NCBI GenBank assembly: GCA_959347315.1
Contig: OY365817.1
Coordinates: 28,180,411-28,244,410, forward strand
Length of the DNA: 64,000 nucleotides
Source: Bimastos eiseni
Lineage: Eukaryota; Annelida; Clitellata; Crassiclitellata; Lumbricidae
Direction of reading: 5' to 3'
Part shown: in pieces, positions 1 to 10,929 of the stretch
Numbering within the stretch: the first letter of the stretch is position 1
Layout: each line of letters starts with the position of its first letter
Translations under genes and position numbers: made by a program
Notes under the pieces: generated by a model
Seen by the model: only the letters and a program-made list of their open reading frames with translations
Databases searched by the model: none
Told to the model about the DNA's origin: nothing

Positions 1-305
1 TATAACGTCTTTACTGCAACAAACGACCATTAAAAAATGCTATTCGACTCAAGAAGGGCACTAGCTAAAGTCTGCGTTACCAGATTTGGCTTCCTGTTAT
101 GTTTATTTCTGCAATGAATGATGAACTTTCTACAACAATCATTTTTCTGGAGAATCTGTCCTGCAATAATTATTTGCCCGATGTTTCAATTAAAGTCTGC
201 CATAATCGCGACTGCAGAGTGATAGTTGTGCAGCTTTGAGGCAATTAATTGATCTTCATTTTTATGGTAAAGTGGTTCATTAATGATGAACTATTTATGT
301 TTTAG

Positions 306-414
306 TCGACCTACTGCAGCGGAGTTCAGAAACACAGTCGGATGTTGCGACGAAACATTCATGTCGTTAATCTCGATCCAGCTGCTGAAGCCTTCGATTA
401 TGATGCAATGCTTG
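306..414 (+). CDS. GPN3: GPN3 coding exon 2
   Basis: Acceptor AG at 304-305, donor GT at 415-416. It begins with STYC, directly after the P-loop Lys in the family, and includes VVNLDPAAE. The exon ends one base into an Asp codon. Confidence 0.9.
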
Positions 415-3400
415 GTAGTTTTTGGGTCATTGGTTATGAATTAGCACTGTCTCCCTAGCTTTGTTTTGCTGTCTGCCACCCTGTATCTGTAGCCACTAGC
501 ATTCACTTTATCGATTTAGGATAGGATTGAATAATAACATCTTCCTTCAAAAGTGTTAATGAGATGAAGTGAGTCCAATTCAATCTGGGCTGTGAAATTA
601 AGAATTATGCTAGTATGCAAATTACAAGACTAGTAATAATAATGATGACAATATAAGTAATACTAGTAATTTATAATGCTACCAATAATGATACAGGCAA
701 TAAATAATAATAGCGATGATACTAATATGAAAGATAATAATGATTAAAATTAAGATAGTAACGATAATTTTCACGCTAAATATTAGTGAGCCTAGTCTGT
801 AAGTGACATTTCAGTCCAGAGGCTCGAATCTGAGTCGTAACAATCCAAGGCTGCAGAATGTCGGCGCTGGATTCGAATACTACTACATCACTGCCTTCCA
901 AGCCAATTTCTTCCTGCCTGATGTTGATGAGGTTTACTCAACATAAGCTTGATTTATGCTTTTGATTTCACTCCTGTTAAACATTTTATCATCTGTTGCT
1001 ACCATAGTCATGCTGTTGGTTTAATTCAATAAACGAATATTATTATTATTGTTGTGATTTCAGATTGTTGCAATTGATTCTCTTTGGTTTTATTCTCAGA
1101 TATTCGAGATCTTATAAGTATTGATGATGTAATGGATGACGAGGATCTAAAGTTTGGTCCAAATGGTGGATTATTGTACTGCATGGAGTAAGTACTGGTC
1201 GCTTTGAGTTCTTGTAGCATGAAGTTAGTACAGGTAGAATGGAGTAAGTAAGTACTGGTTGCATGGACTTAGAATTAGTGTAAGGTCTCAAACTAAAATT
1301 TGGCTCATAGGCCAAAGAATACTGGCATGTGGGCTCGCAGGCTGCATAAGTTAACAATCATTTTTTTCTTTTCCAAGACTCGTATAGCCTTATGTGATAT
1401 CTTCCGCTGGAAAGAGATGTGATCAACTTTTTCTTATCTTACACTCTGAAGTCATTTTATAGGGTTTTTCTCAAATTGAGCAAGACTGCAGTTGATTGTG
1501 ATCTAGGATCTCTTAAGACTTTGCCTATGTCACTTATCAGTCTTGCTAAGCGACATATCTTGTTTTAGATATTTCTCGGAGAACCTGGAATGGCTGACGG
1601 AGTCGCTGGACGAAATCGAAGACGATTATGTGATATTCGACTGTCCAGGTGAGTGTTGTTTTGGATGTTTAGATTTCTACGGTGAAGGACTTCATCTGTG
1701 TAGATTAGATTTCTACCATGCAGTTGGAGTACTAAAATAAAAAATGGTGCACAGCGCAGAGTAAGTGACCCCCTTCTAGCATCCCTTGTAAGGCTGACTA
1801 GTCTTTCGCTCACTAGGCAATAGCATTGTTAAATTAGATTTATAGCATGATGTATGCCTTGCATGACTGTCAACAGTCAAATTCGACCCTTGCAATAACT
1901 GCCATCTATTCATGCTATACTTGTAATCGTGCTGCGGTCTGACAATTTGAAATTAAAAGAAAATTATTCTTAAGGTGCTCTTATCGTTTGGTTCGTTTCG
2001 ACATGTGTTGATTCCTTTTCCACCAGGTCAGATCGAACTCTACATCCACCTTCCTGTAATGCAGCGACTCGTCGATTGTCTCAAGAGGCTGGGCTTCGAA
2101 ATATGCAGCGTCTTCATCTTGGACGCACAGTTCCTCGTAGACGCCTCAAAACTCGTCTCTGGCTTTATGTGTACGCTGTCCAACATGGCCGTCATTGAGG
2201 TGCACAGTTTCAGACTAATGTTCACACCCACGCTTCCTTCTGTAAATTTTCCTTGAATATATTCTTACGCTGGAAGCTGTTATGACGCTTTCTTTACAAA
2301 CGTAAAGTTCTGCGAAGTGCTGTGGTGAGGTCGTGGGTTTTGTTGCAATTGTTAGTAGGGTTTTTCTCTATTTAAATGATGATCTATTGATGCCTTGTGT
2401 TTTATGATAACGATGTTGAAAAGACTTCAAGATTCGATTAGAGCTGATGATGGCTTATTTTTAAGAGATTCAAAGCTCGTGCCAGCATGTTCCGTACAAG
2501 GAATCTTAATTAGTATGGAATCTGTTGAGACAGGCAGGGAGGCAAGGGATCTTGTCCAACCTATTCAGAACTTACTCATACTCTATTTTAACAGTGCATT
2601 TGCACACTGGACTTTCTCAACATCTTAATGCTAATTGTCAAATGCGGGAATAAGAGTGTTATAAGTCGAATACTTTAACCAAGTAACTACAGTACTCACA
2701 TTCTAGGTTTTTAATGCCACCTGCATGCAATGACTGCTGTGGATTTATGGTACAGTTGAGAAACATTTCCTTTCTAACGTAATAAGACATTTAAATGTGA
2801 AATAAAAATTTGCATGGTTGGTGGTGTTTTTATTGTGTTGTGAATAGCTTCCACACATCAGCATCGTCAATAAGGTCGATCTGTTAAGTTCTAAAAAGGA
2901 ATTCTACGAACTTCTCGACAAACACATCAAGGACATCGTCGCCGAACATCTGGAGGATGACGAGGTTTTCGGAAAACGCTACAAAAAACTCAATCACGCA
3001 ATCGCTGGCCTAGTGAGTATATGGTAATCATTTTTTTACAAGAACAAGGAATTTGTAAAGTTTTTTTTACCATTTTACAGTACTAAATAATAAATAATAA
3101 GGTGATCTTTATAGCACTTGTAGATAACCCAAGGCCAAAAATTGGTTGTGTTACTTGTGTACATGAGTTTGGGAAAACCAATGCAGTCTTTGACTTCTCA
3201 AGGATCTGGATTTAGTGATTGTGGTCCTAACATAAGGAATGAAAAGCTGTAGGATGTGGCAGAAATTGGATGGTAAACTTGATGAGAAAGATATTTTTAA
3301 GCAATACCCAGGTGAGAGTTATAGACGATAGTGATATCATTAAGTTCAAAAACTTAAGACTCCTCTTTTATCCATCAACCAGATCATCAATTTTTCGCGT

Positions 3401-4804
3401 TCCAGATTGACTCATACAGCCTTGTGCGATTTCTTCCACTGGAAAGAGACAACACGGAAATGATGGAGGACATTCTAACGCAGATTGAGTTCGCGTTGCA
3501 CACGGGAGATGATGTGGAGCACATCGAGCCAAAGGTATGTGAGGGTTAAATGCACCCCAAATACGTTCTCAATTATCGTAACTCACACGAGACAAATTGT
3601 TTGTAATCTGGTCTATCATTTGTACGAAATAATGTTTTCAATCAATCAATTAAACTTAATGTAGCGCCTCTTCAAGAAATCTACTCAGAGGCGCCCTCGG
3701 ACCAACCTCAGCCAAATAAGACAGATTTCAGAGTGGAAAAAAATGGCGTAGAGAGTTCCAGGGCTAGAGCGAATGGTCTAATGGGAGGCTATTCCAAGCA
3801 GTCGGGCAGTTTTATACCAAGGTAGCTAAGAAATATTACTTGGTTTCATTCTCAATGTTAGTAAATAAATTTTAGTGCTTGAAAAAAATGTCCTGGGGTG
3901 TTGCTTGGAGTCCACTTAGCAGGCTCAGGACCAGAGGCTATGGTTTGCCTGCCCAGCATGTTGACCATATGCATCACTGCACCACATGGTTGCTGTTTGT
4001 AAGGCAATTGTAATGTAATGTGGGACTATATTTATTCTCTGTTTTGGATTACATCAATGTTTGTATCATAGCAAAGTTTGACCTTGACTTATTCATCATC
4101 GGTTCCATTTGGCGGCGATGGGTACGATTAAATGATGTCCATAGTCCTCACTCATTTACATTGCATTATATTTTGTTCATTTCTGCAAGGAAATCGTTGA
4201 CCCATAGGATGTAGGTGGATGATACTGGTTAAGGAGTCCCAAGGAGAAATCTCTTTGAGAACCTCTTTTCTACAGCACATTTAATTAGCTGTGTGGTGTG
4301 TTACCAGATGAATGAAAGTATTTGCATTCGTAAAGTTTGTCATGTTTTATTTTGCCACCTAACTGGTGGCACATTTATGAATTTCTAGTAGATTACCAGA
4401 TAAAATGAACGAACAGGTTATTGTATACATCAGGTAATCTATACTTGTTTAGATCATACACAGATGAGGATTTATCTATAGGTATAGCTAGTGCTTTTGT
4501 GAGATACTTGAATGGCTCTATATTTAGCATCTTCATGATGGGATGGTTTTATTAGCTAAATGCCTTACAAATTACTCTTTTCCGGTTCTTTACTTTCTTT
4601 CTTTTGTAATTGCTTATTATGATTGATGTGTGTACGTTCTTTGTGTCTGATGTACTTGCAGTGCCTAGTTTATAGATGGCTTTTATCTGAAACTTGTGTG
4701 CAATTGCTTAATTGTAAGCGTCTAATTGAGTCATATTTTCTGCTGTGTAGGAGCAGGAAGAGGAGGAAGAGGATGAAGGAAGTTCTGTTGGACCAGGATT
4801 ATAG
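306..4804 (+). CDS. GPN3: GPN-loop GTPase 3, seven of eight expected coding exons (5' partial)
   Basis: Coding exons are 306-414, 1100-1187, 1569-1648, 2027-2199, 2848-3012, 3406-3534 and 4751-4804, all with AG/GT borders and matching phases. They give 265 residues plus a stop, against about 284 in human GPN3. The open product starts at Ser-Thr just after the P-loop Lys, so the exon with the start codon and most of the G1 loop lies left of the window. Visible motifs are VVNLDPAAE, the diagnostic FGPNGG (Gly-Pro-Asn loop) in exon 3, DCPGQIE (G3) across exons 4 and 5, and NKVD (G4) in exon 6. The C-terminus is acidic (run of Glu). In yeast and human this family acts as homo- or heterodimers with GPN1 in the cytoplasm and is needed for assembly or nuclear import of RNA polymerase II. 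The neighbouring RASGRF gene is convergent. GPN2 is the main alternative, but the sequence follows GPN3 throughout. Confidence 0.93.
1100..1187 (+). CDS. GPN3: GPN3 coding exon 3, with the GPN loop
   Basis: Encodes [20 protein letters not shown] followed by [10 protein letters not shown]. The Gly-Pro-Asn triplet that names the family is here. The donor is gtaagt. Confidence 0.92.
1569..1648 (+). CDS. GPN3: GPN3 coding exon 4
   Basis: Encodes [20 protein letters not shown] and then VIFDCP. It ends one base into the Gly of the DCPGQ switch-II motif. The donor is gtgagt. Confidence 0.92.
1785..1975 (+). repeat. SINE family A copy in a GPN3 intron
   Basis: Runs from 'aaggctgact' through 'ccttgcatgactgtcaacag' to a 3' end 'tttgaaattaaaagaaaatt'. 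It shares this order with copies at 9985, 17890, 56463 and, reversed, 19905 and 27312. Confidence 0.75.
2027..2199 (+). CDS. GPN3: GPN3 coding exon 5
   Basis: Encodes [20 protein letters not shown] through [15 protein letters not shown]. This aligns with the human segment from GQIELYTHLPVM to ALSAMISLE. Confidence 0.92.
2848..3012 (+). CDS. GPN3: GPN3 coding exon 6, with the NKVD guanine-specificity motif
   Basis: Encodes [20 protein letters not shown] to [12 protein letters not shown] is the G4 motif (TKMD in human GPN3). The middle of this exon, a Lys/Asp/Glu-rich helix, is the least conserved part of the gene. Confidence 0.9.
3406..3534 (+). CDS. GPN3: GPN3 coding exon 7
   Basis: Encodes [20 protein letters not shown] to DDVEHIEPK. 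This matches the human C-terminal GLIDDYSMVRFLP region. The donor is gtatgt. Confidence 0.92.
3648..3800 (+). repeat. L2-like repeat (family C) in the last GPN3 intron
   Basis: Contains 'tgtagcgcctcttcaagaaa' and then 'ctactcagaggcgc'. The same pair recurs near 12552, 13912, 19335 and 22203. It looks like the end of a non-LTR element or its SINE partner. Confidence 0.6.
4751..4804 (+). CDS. GPN3: GPN3 last coding exon with acidic tail and stop
   Basis: Encodes [17 protein letters not shown] and a TAG stop after a clean gtgtag acceptor. The intron before it, 3535-4750, is the longest in the gene. Confidence 0.88.
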   Translation, partial: EQEEEEEDEGSSVGPGL

Positions 4805-4883
4805 ATCATAAGCAAGCAGGACTATTCTGAAAAACACAGACACACTTTGCTGCAACTTCAGCATTTCAGACATTATTTTGCCA

Positions 4884-4889
4884 AATAAA
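4884..4889 (+). terminator. Polyadenylation signal of GPN3
   Basis: AATAAA lies 80 bases after the GPN3 stop. It implies a 3' UTR of about 100 nt. It was chosen because it is the first canonical hexamer after the stop. Confidence 0.7.
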
Positions 4890-6640
4890 TCATGAATTAT
4901 GCTCATCGTGTTGGCAGATGTTTAGTTTTATATGTAGTTAGAAATCATAATTATTATTATGGTTATTTTTTTATTATTATTATAATGTACATTTATTTGA
5001 TCATAGCATTTATGGTTTTCAAGATGGCTACCTAGCATTAGTTATCTGGTGTGCCATATATTATTGTGCTCTATATATATATATATATCTATATATATAT
5101 ATTTAGCCAACCAAGAAATTAATTAATATCTCAAGAGTCCCCACGGTATACTTTATTATTATCATTACTTTCTATCAGTATATTTATTCTGTTTTATTTA
5201 TTAGTTACAATTTTTATGTTCTTTATTATTCTGACATTTTTTATATCCAGGCCACCATGCACAACAGTAAGTTCATGAAGTAATCAAGTACTCTTTTATT
5301 AATTCCAACACATTTAAAAAACTATTCAACTTTAAGGAAAATTCCAAAACAGTTAAGCATGGGACTAATGCCCATGGAACTGCAGATACCCACATGGGTC
5401 TTATGTAATGTTCACAGAAACGCTGGCTATGGAGTTGATCTTTATCCTATTGATGTTTGCACAGACGATGTCTCAGAAGCGCACTGCCGCAGGTACAGTT
5501 CCACTGGCATCGAGTTATGTTTGCACCAACACCGACGTAACTCTTAATCAGGCAGCTTGTTGTTCAATAGACCAATGTTGCCCAATTGAGAGTCGATCCG
5601 TGTTGGCACTCCTTGATCAGTGTTAGCACTCCATAGTCGATCATTTCATTTGATCCTCGTGATTCGGTTGCTGATCCATTTATCCAGTTCTATCGACTTT
5701 TAATAAGACTCTTATTTTCAACACAGCTACTACTCTTTCCCTCCATTTTCTAATTTGTCCCAACTTGCCAAGCGTGTAAAGAATGTGACATCAAAACACC
5801 TTAAGACCCAAATTTTAACATACAACGTCGTATCATATGACTGTTATTGATTTTTAAACCCCTCTGCAGCACCCATTTCTACTGTTTGCACTCAGTGCTA
5901 GTCTCAAACCTGGATAAAGGAGGAAGGCAACAGCAATGATCTATGTTATCATACAGTATAGCTAAACTGCAAATACCCAAACACCATTTCTTTGGCTGTA
6001 CAATGGCTGTAGAATAGCTCTACCAAATCATATTCCTCATTAGTTCCTGATGCCAGCCATTTTGTAGAGGTAGGTAAGAATAAAATTAATTAAATAATCC
6101 CTTCCATAGTTTATGGTACCTGGGTTGTTCTGCTAACCAATCTCTCTTTGTAATCAGAGAAGTTGATGTACTGCACCACCTCATCTGGTTAATATTCAAA
6201 TGAGTTATCTCATTAATTTTCAGATATGCGAATATAATTTGGGTGAATCATCAGAGTTTTCTGCTGATCAGAAAGTTGAACAACCGGCAACAACAAGATT
6301 CAACTTGTAATGAACCAATACACCATATTTATCCTACAGGATTTTGGGTTATGGAGGGCAAACAGTGATAGTTAATCTGGGATTAAATAAAATATGGGAG
6401 GCATCAAATGCCAAGAAATCTGAGGGCATAACTATGAATGCCTCCTCAGTATGTTACACCAGCTCTTGGGTGACCTCAGACAGGCTGTTGACCCACACAG
6501 AGTCATTGATCCAGCCTACTTCCGGTAGATATCAAAAGGCAAATACAATTAAACGTTTGGTCCAAAACAATGGCATCCTCCAAATGTAGTCTAACATTTC
6601 ATCTAACATATGAACACGGCCAGTCAAGTCAGTCTGTCAT
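4890..6640. other. Intergenic DNA after GPN3, no gene recognised
   Basis: AT-rich, with (TA)n at 5072-5103 and a family B repeat at 5881-5975. Short open frames here have no recognisable domain and no splice support. Confidence 0.6.
5881..5975 (+). repeat. Family B repeat, diverged copy
   Basis: Shows 'tggataaaggaggaaggcaa' followed by a diverged form of the shared 3' half that ends 'gctaaactgcaaat'. It is one of 13 copies in the window. Confidence 0.7.
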
Positions 6641-6644
6641 TATG

Positions 6645-6970
6645 GACCATTCTTACTAACGAAACACTTAAGATTTGGGGAATTCCACCCAAATAGTTGA
6701 CTAACGAATCACTGTTCACACGGAGTAATAGTAGGGAATTTCCACCAAAGTACAGTTGACTAATGAAACAGACCAAGTCTGGGTTATTCCACCCAAATAT
6801 TTGTCCAATAAAAAAAAGATTCATACTGAATAATTTCACCAAAATAGCAACTCCGCCCACATATTTGCCTAATTAAATGTACCGAGAATGGGAATTCCAC
6901 ATAATTATTTGCCTAATGAAACACTTTCACAATTGGGCAAATCCACCCAGTGTAGTATTTGCAATATTTT
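6645..6970. repeat. Degenerate minisatellite, about six units of 45-65 bp
   Basis: Units share 'gaattccacccaaata' and 'gttgactaacgaa' or variants such as 'tttgcctaatgaaacac'. The copies are well diverged, so the array is old. Confidence 0.6.
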
Positions 6971-8460
6971 CCCAAGAACTGCTCAGATTGTTACATTCTG
7001 CTTGCTGTGCCAAACAGTTTTATCAGAACCGGTACCTGAATCATTTAAGCATAATTTCCTATTCCCGGTTAACTTATCCCGAATTTCCCAGAGCTACGTA
7101 CGTCTGCCCACATCCGGTTTCTCCATTCTCCGCAGCGAATCGATTTCTGACAACGTGCACGTCACTCAATTGCCACATAGCCTCGAAAAGAAACTGAAAC
7201 AAGTGCATTCAGTGCAGATTGAACACTTGCCCATGTCCAGACACTGGGGTTGAAAGACGCCATTCACCACCTAACCCGATTCGCCCAATCCCAACCCATC
7301 TGCAGCCCAACGTCGAAGAACACCCATCCGGACGGAGCTCCCAATAGGCAGACGTCAATTCAGCTAGCGCTTAAGCAAACGAAACGACCACACTGTCCGC
7401 AATTCAACACGAACTGCTTCAGCGAAGTGGGCACGCATTCTGAGAAACTGCTTAAGCGCATCGACGTACAGACATAGCAACGAACGCAGCCAATGCCAAA
7501 CACGCGCTTACCCACGCAATCGGTTATTACAACACAGACGTGTAAAGAGGTAGCTACGTATACACCTAAGGGAGGGAGGAGGCAACCGTAACTATGCCAA
7601 CCACTTACCATTTACAGCGTAAAGAGGTAATGATACCATCCCTCCCACTCGATCCGGTTGCCGTCTGGACCATTCCGATGTGAATGGACCAAGTTTTCCT
7701 TACTGAGCCGCAGTACGCCCTACCGCCCAACCCACCGATCAACCGACTGCCGCATTCATGAGATCCAGTCGATTTGGGTTGGACGACGGTGGGGGCAGCC
7801 CGCCCAACCACACGCGGCTCGAAGGAGTGGGACGAGAGGGCAGGCAGGCGGGCGGGTCCAGTGGAGCCTCACAACGCCCATCGCTGCCGCAGCATAGACC
7901 CAAACAAACGCTGTGCTGTGTAGCTCAGCTATCTGATCTATGCGGCTGACACATTCCGAGAGCTCGCCGCCCTCCAACACACAGAACGCAGCGATCAAGG
8001 CAGACAGGCAGGTTGTTCACGCAGTGGGCGTTCGACCAACCACACACACACACACACTCATACTCGTATGTCTACATGTTGGCCCCTCTGTCGCTGTATG
8101 TTTCTGTCAGTCCGACTGGCTATGTCGCTGCATCTCACGAGTCTCTATCTCATTCTATTGGATTGTTCCGTTGGTATGTACGGCTGTTCGTCCTACCCTT
8201 CCTGTCTGCCTTTATCTGTGTTGGTCAGTCTGTATGTATGTATACGTGTATGGCATACCCATAGACAGCCTCGGGCTCTCTCACAAGTAGCCAGCCCACA
8301 ACACGAACCGCATCCGCTGCGCTACGGGCAGGACACGCGGCATCGAGCCACTACGCCCGATGGACCAGAATTCCATGCGCTTTCGATAGCCTGCCGGTCG
8401 CTCTCACATTAATTATCGTCTAGACAAAACCGACCCACCACCCCTCGAGTCGAACAATAG
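6971..8460. other. GC- and CpG-richer intergenic block, no gene recognised
   Basis: Base composition is clearly less AT-rich than the surroundings. (CA)n lies at 8041-8058. Open frames of up to 121 codons overlap on both strands and show no family motif. It could hold a promoter or untranslated exon of an unseen gene, but I have no positive evidence. Confidence 0.35.
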
Positions 8461-10550
8461 ACCTCTACTGTAGAAAAATGTGACTTTATTACCAAATCTC
8501 AACCCACTGCACGCGTACACACACTCGAAACCGGAGCAAATTTACTGCCCATTCGGCCTTGACAGGGCCAACCAGTACTACGCTCGCATTCCGGATGCAT
8601 CATTCACTCATTCACTGCAAAAGCAACAGGTGCTGCCTGATACAGACACGGCCCACTCTATCAGCCATAATATTATAATATTGATATTTTCTGGCTCATT
8701 GAGAAACCGGAATTGTGGTATTCAGAATCCAACCCCCGCATGTTTTTGCCCACTCTGCAAACGCTTACGCTGAAACACCCCCCCCCCCGTTTATTTCTGT
8801 AACGTTAACGAAACAACAAATAAGCTGCTTTATGAGTTTTGTCAGTTTAATGCCTATTTAAATATAACATTATAATGGGCGTTGAACCGGTTCCATGCAA
8901 ATCGCAAGTCATAGACGACTTAAACCGACCCACACGTAAAGAACTAGATCCCTACGAAACTGAACTGTTTCAGAAAAATTACAAATCTCTAATCTATGCT
9001 AACTTCATAGACTTACAGAACGCTTACAAACGAAACCACTTACAGAAGATTCTCGTTGGTTGCTTCAAGACGAATTCTTGCAAACCTCTCACAAGAAACT
9101 GACCTCTACAAACGCAGTCCACTCAGTTATATAGGAAACCCATCCGCTGCGAATGTCACGAAATCTTTGCATATGCATGACAGGGGCACAGATTTCGGAA
9201 TTTGTATGTTCTGGTTTTTATTATTAAAACCAGTCAACTTATAAATAAACGCAGATTTTTGAGTAATCAAAGGTCAAGAAAGTTCTTAAATGTTTTTTAA
9301 AACTATGTTATAATATAAAGATGATACGAAAAGAAACACTTAAACGAATGTGAACATAACTCCGAAATTACTGACGTGTTTTAAGTTAGATGGCGTCCGT
9401 CACTTCCGTCAGCTGATTGATAAAACCGGCATTATTTTCGGTACTCTGCTGCCGTTAAGTAATGAATTAAAACCGTATATAAAGGCAGCCATTCGTAGCT
9501 TATTAAAACAACGAAACGCATCCCTTGATAGTTCTACCACATGCTGCCTGAGAAACGCAGAAAAAGGCATTTAATATCATGGTTATAAGGCGGAAGTAGT
9601 ATTAGACTGCGTCTCTGCCTCACTAGGCGCGTTAATATGGCTTTGATTAACTCTTTTTCATTCTATGTGAACACGTTATTTCCGATTGTTTAGGTATTGT
9701 TTATAATTAAGATAACTGTTTATGAATTATCGTGCGCAAAGAGTTTAATCGATCATTGGTGACTTTCGATGTTGTTGCAAACTTGCAAATTAGTTAGGCC
9801 TAATGTTATCGAAAATTCTCACATAGGTCTACGCCGTGTAGTATGTAGGACATAATAAAAATACCTAGGCTGAGTCGGGAGCACATCTGAATAGATGGTC
9901 TTCAAGGACAATGGGTGCTATATAAATCCTTCTGATAAATACTAGGTCATACTTTTCAGAATACATTCCGCCTCGTGCGGAGGCGTTTTGTAAACCCCGC
10001 AAAGTCAACTGTACTATTCGTCCTTCTTTCGCTAGGCGGCGTTGGTAAAATTAGATGCATAACGTAATAAAATCTTTGCATGGTTTCCGTCATTTTAATT
10101 CGTTTCCTGTAATAACTTGTCATCAATCGTTCATACAAAGTCTGTAATCAAGACTGCGGTCTGTCAGCTTGCAATTGAAGGAAACAAAATGATTTGATAT
10201 AAAATTATGTAGAATTATTATATAAAATTATATAGCATATGGTCACAAACCTCAACTTGAGTCCGCTTCTCCTCCTCACCTCTCTCATCGCCGTTTCAAT
10301 TCTAAACACCGACCACTGTTATAGTTGCAGTCTAGCTATCAGTCTGCCAATCCCGTGGATCAGGACCTTCAATCGATCCCTGCCGCCTATCGATTATGTT
10401 TAAACTAAGCGCCTTTGAACAAGCTGGTTCCCGACTTCCCGCGACTTCGCTTCGTGAGAAAATAACTATAGGGCCTAAGATCTAATTAGCAATCACTCAT
10501 GATACAAACTGACCTAGTAGTAGACCTAATTAGGAGTCAGTGTCATCTAA
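8461..10550. other. Intergenic DNA, no gene recognised
   Basis: Holds a poly-C run near 8780, a possible family C end near 9915-9925 ('ggtgctatataaatccttct') and a SINE family A copy at 9985. The small open frames at 8875-9102 and 9350-9574 have ordinary-looking composition but no recognisable domain. Confidence 0.4.
9985..10195 (+). repeat. SINE family A copy
   Basis: Contains 'ctttcgctaggcggcg', 'taataacttgtcatcaatcg' and 'ctgcggtctgtcag' in the family order. It ends in an A-rich tail. Confidence 0.7.
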
Positions 10551-10559
10551 GTGGAGTCA

Positions 10560-10915
10560 AGATGCGGAACAGCTAATCGTAATCTCAACATTTCATCTCA
10601 ACATTTCTACAGCGCCCACAAAAACGAAGTTCGTGGGAACCAGCTTATGCACAGGCGCTTAATCAAAACAAAATCAATAGACAGCTTATGGGTTCATCTG
10701 TGTTTCATGCTTCTGCTCCTACGAAATGGAATCAACTGCCATTCTCTCTTCGTAGCTCAAATTCGTTTCCTTACTTTAAAAAACGGCTCAAGAGTCGATC
10801 TTTAATAAATTTCTCCTTGGCTAAGGATTTGGAAATCTCAGCGCATCTTTTCCTGGCGACTGACTATCCGAGCCTAAGATTCACATTTCCGAGTGACCTT
10901 GCGCGCATTTAAAAT
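10560..10915 (+). mobile_element. L2/CR1-type LINE ORF2 C-terminal relic
   Basis: The frame at 10688 reads VFHASAPTKWNQLPFSLRSS followed by FPYFKKRLKSRS. This fits the C-terminal signature of L2/CR1-clade ORF2 proteins ('AFSVAAPKLWNSLP...FKSLLKTHLF'). A shifted frame just upstream, NEVRGNQLMHRRLIKTKS, continues it, so there is at least one frameshift. No reverse transcriptase core remains. Confidence 0.65.
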
Positions 10916-10929
10916 TTAATAACATTATG

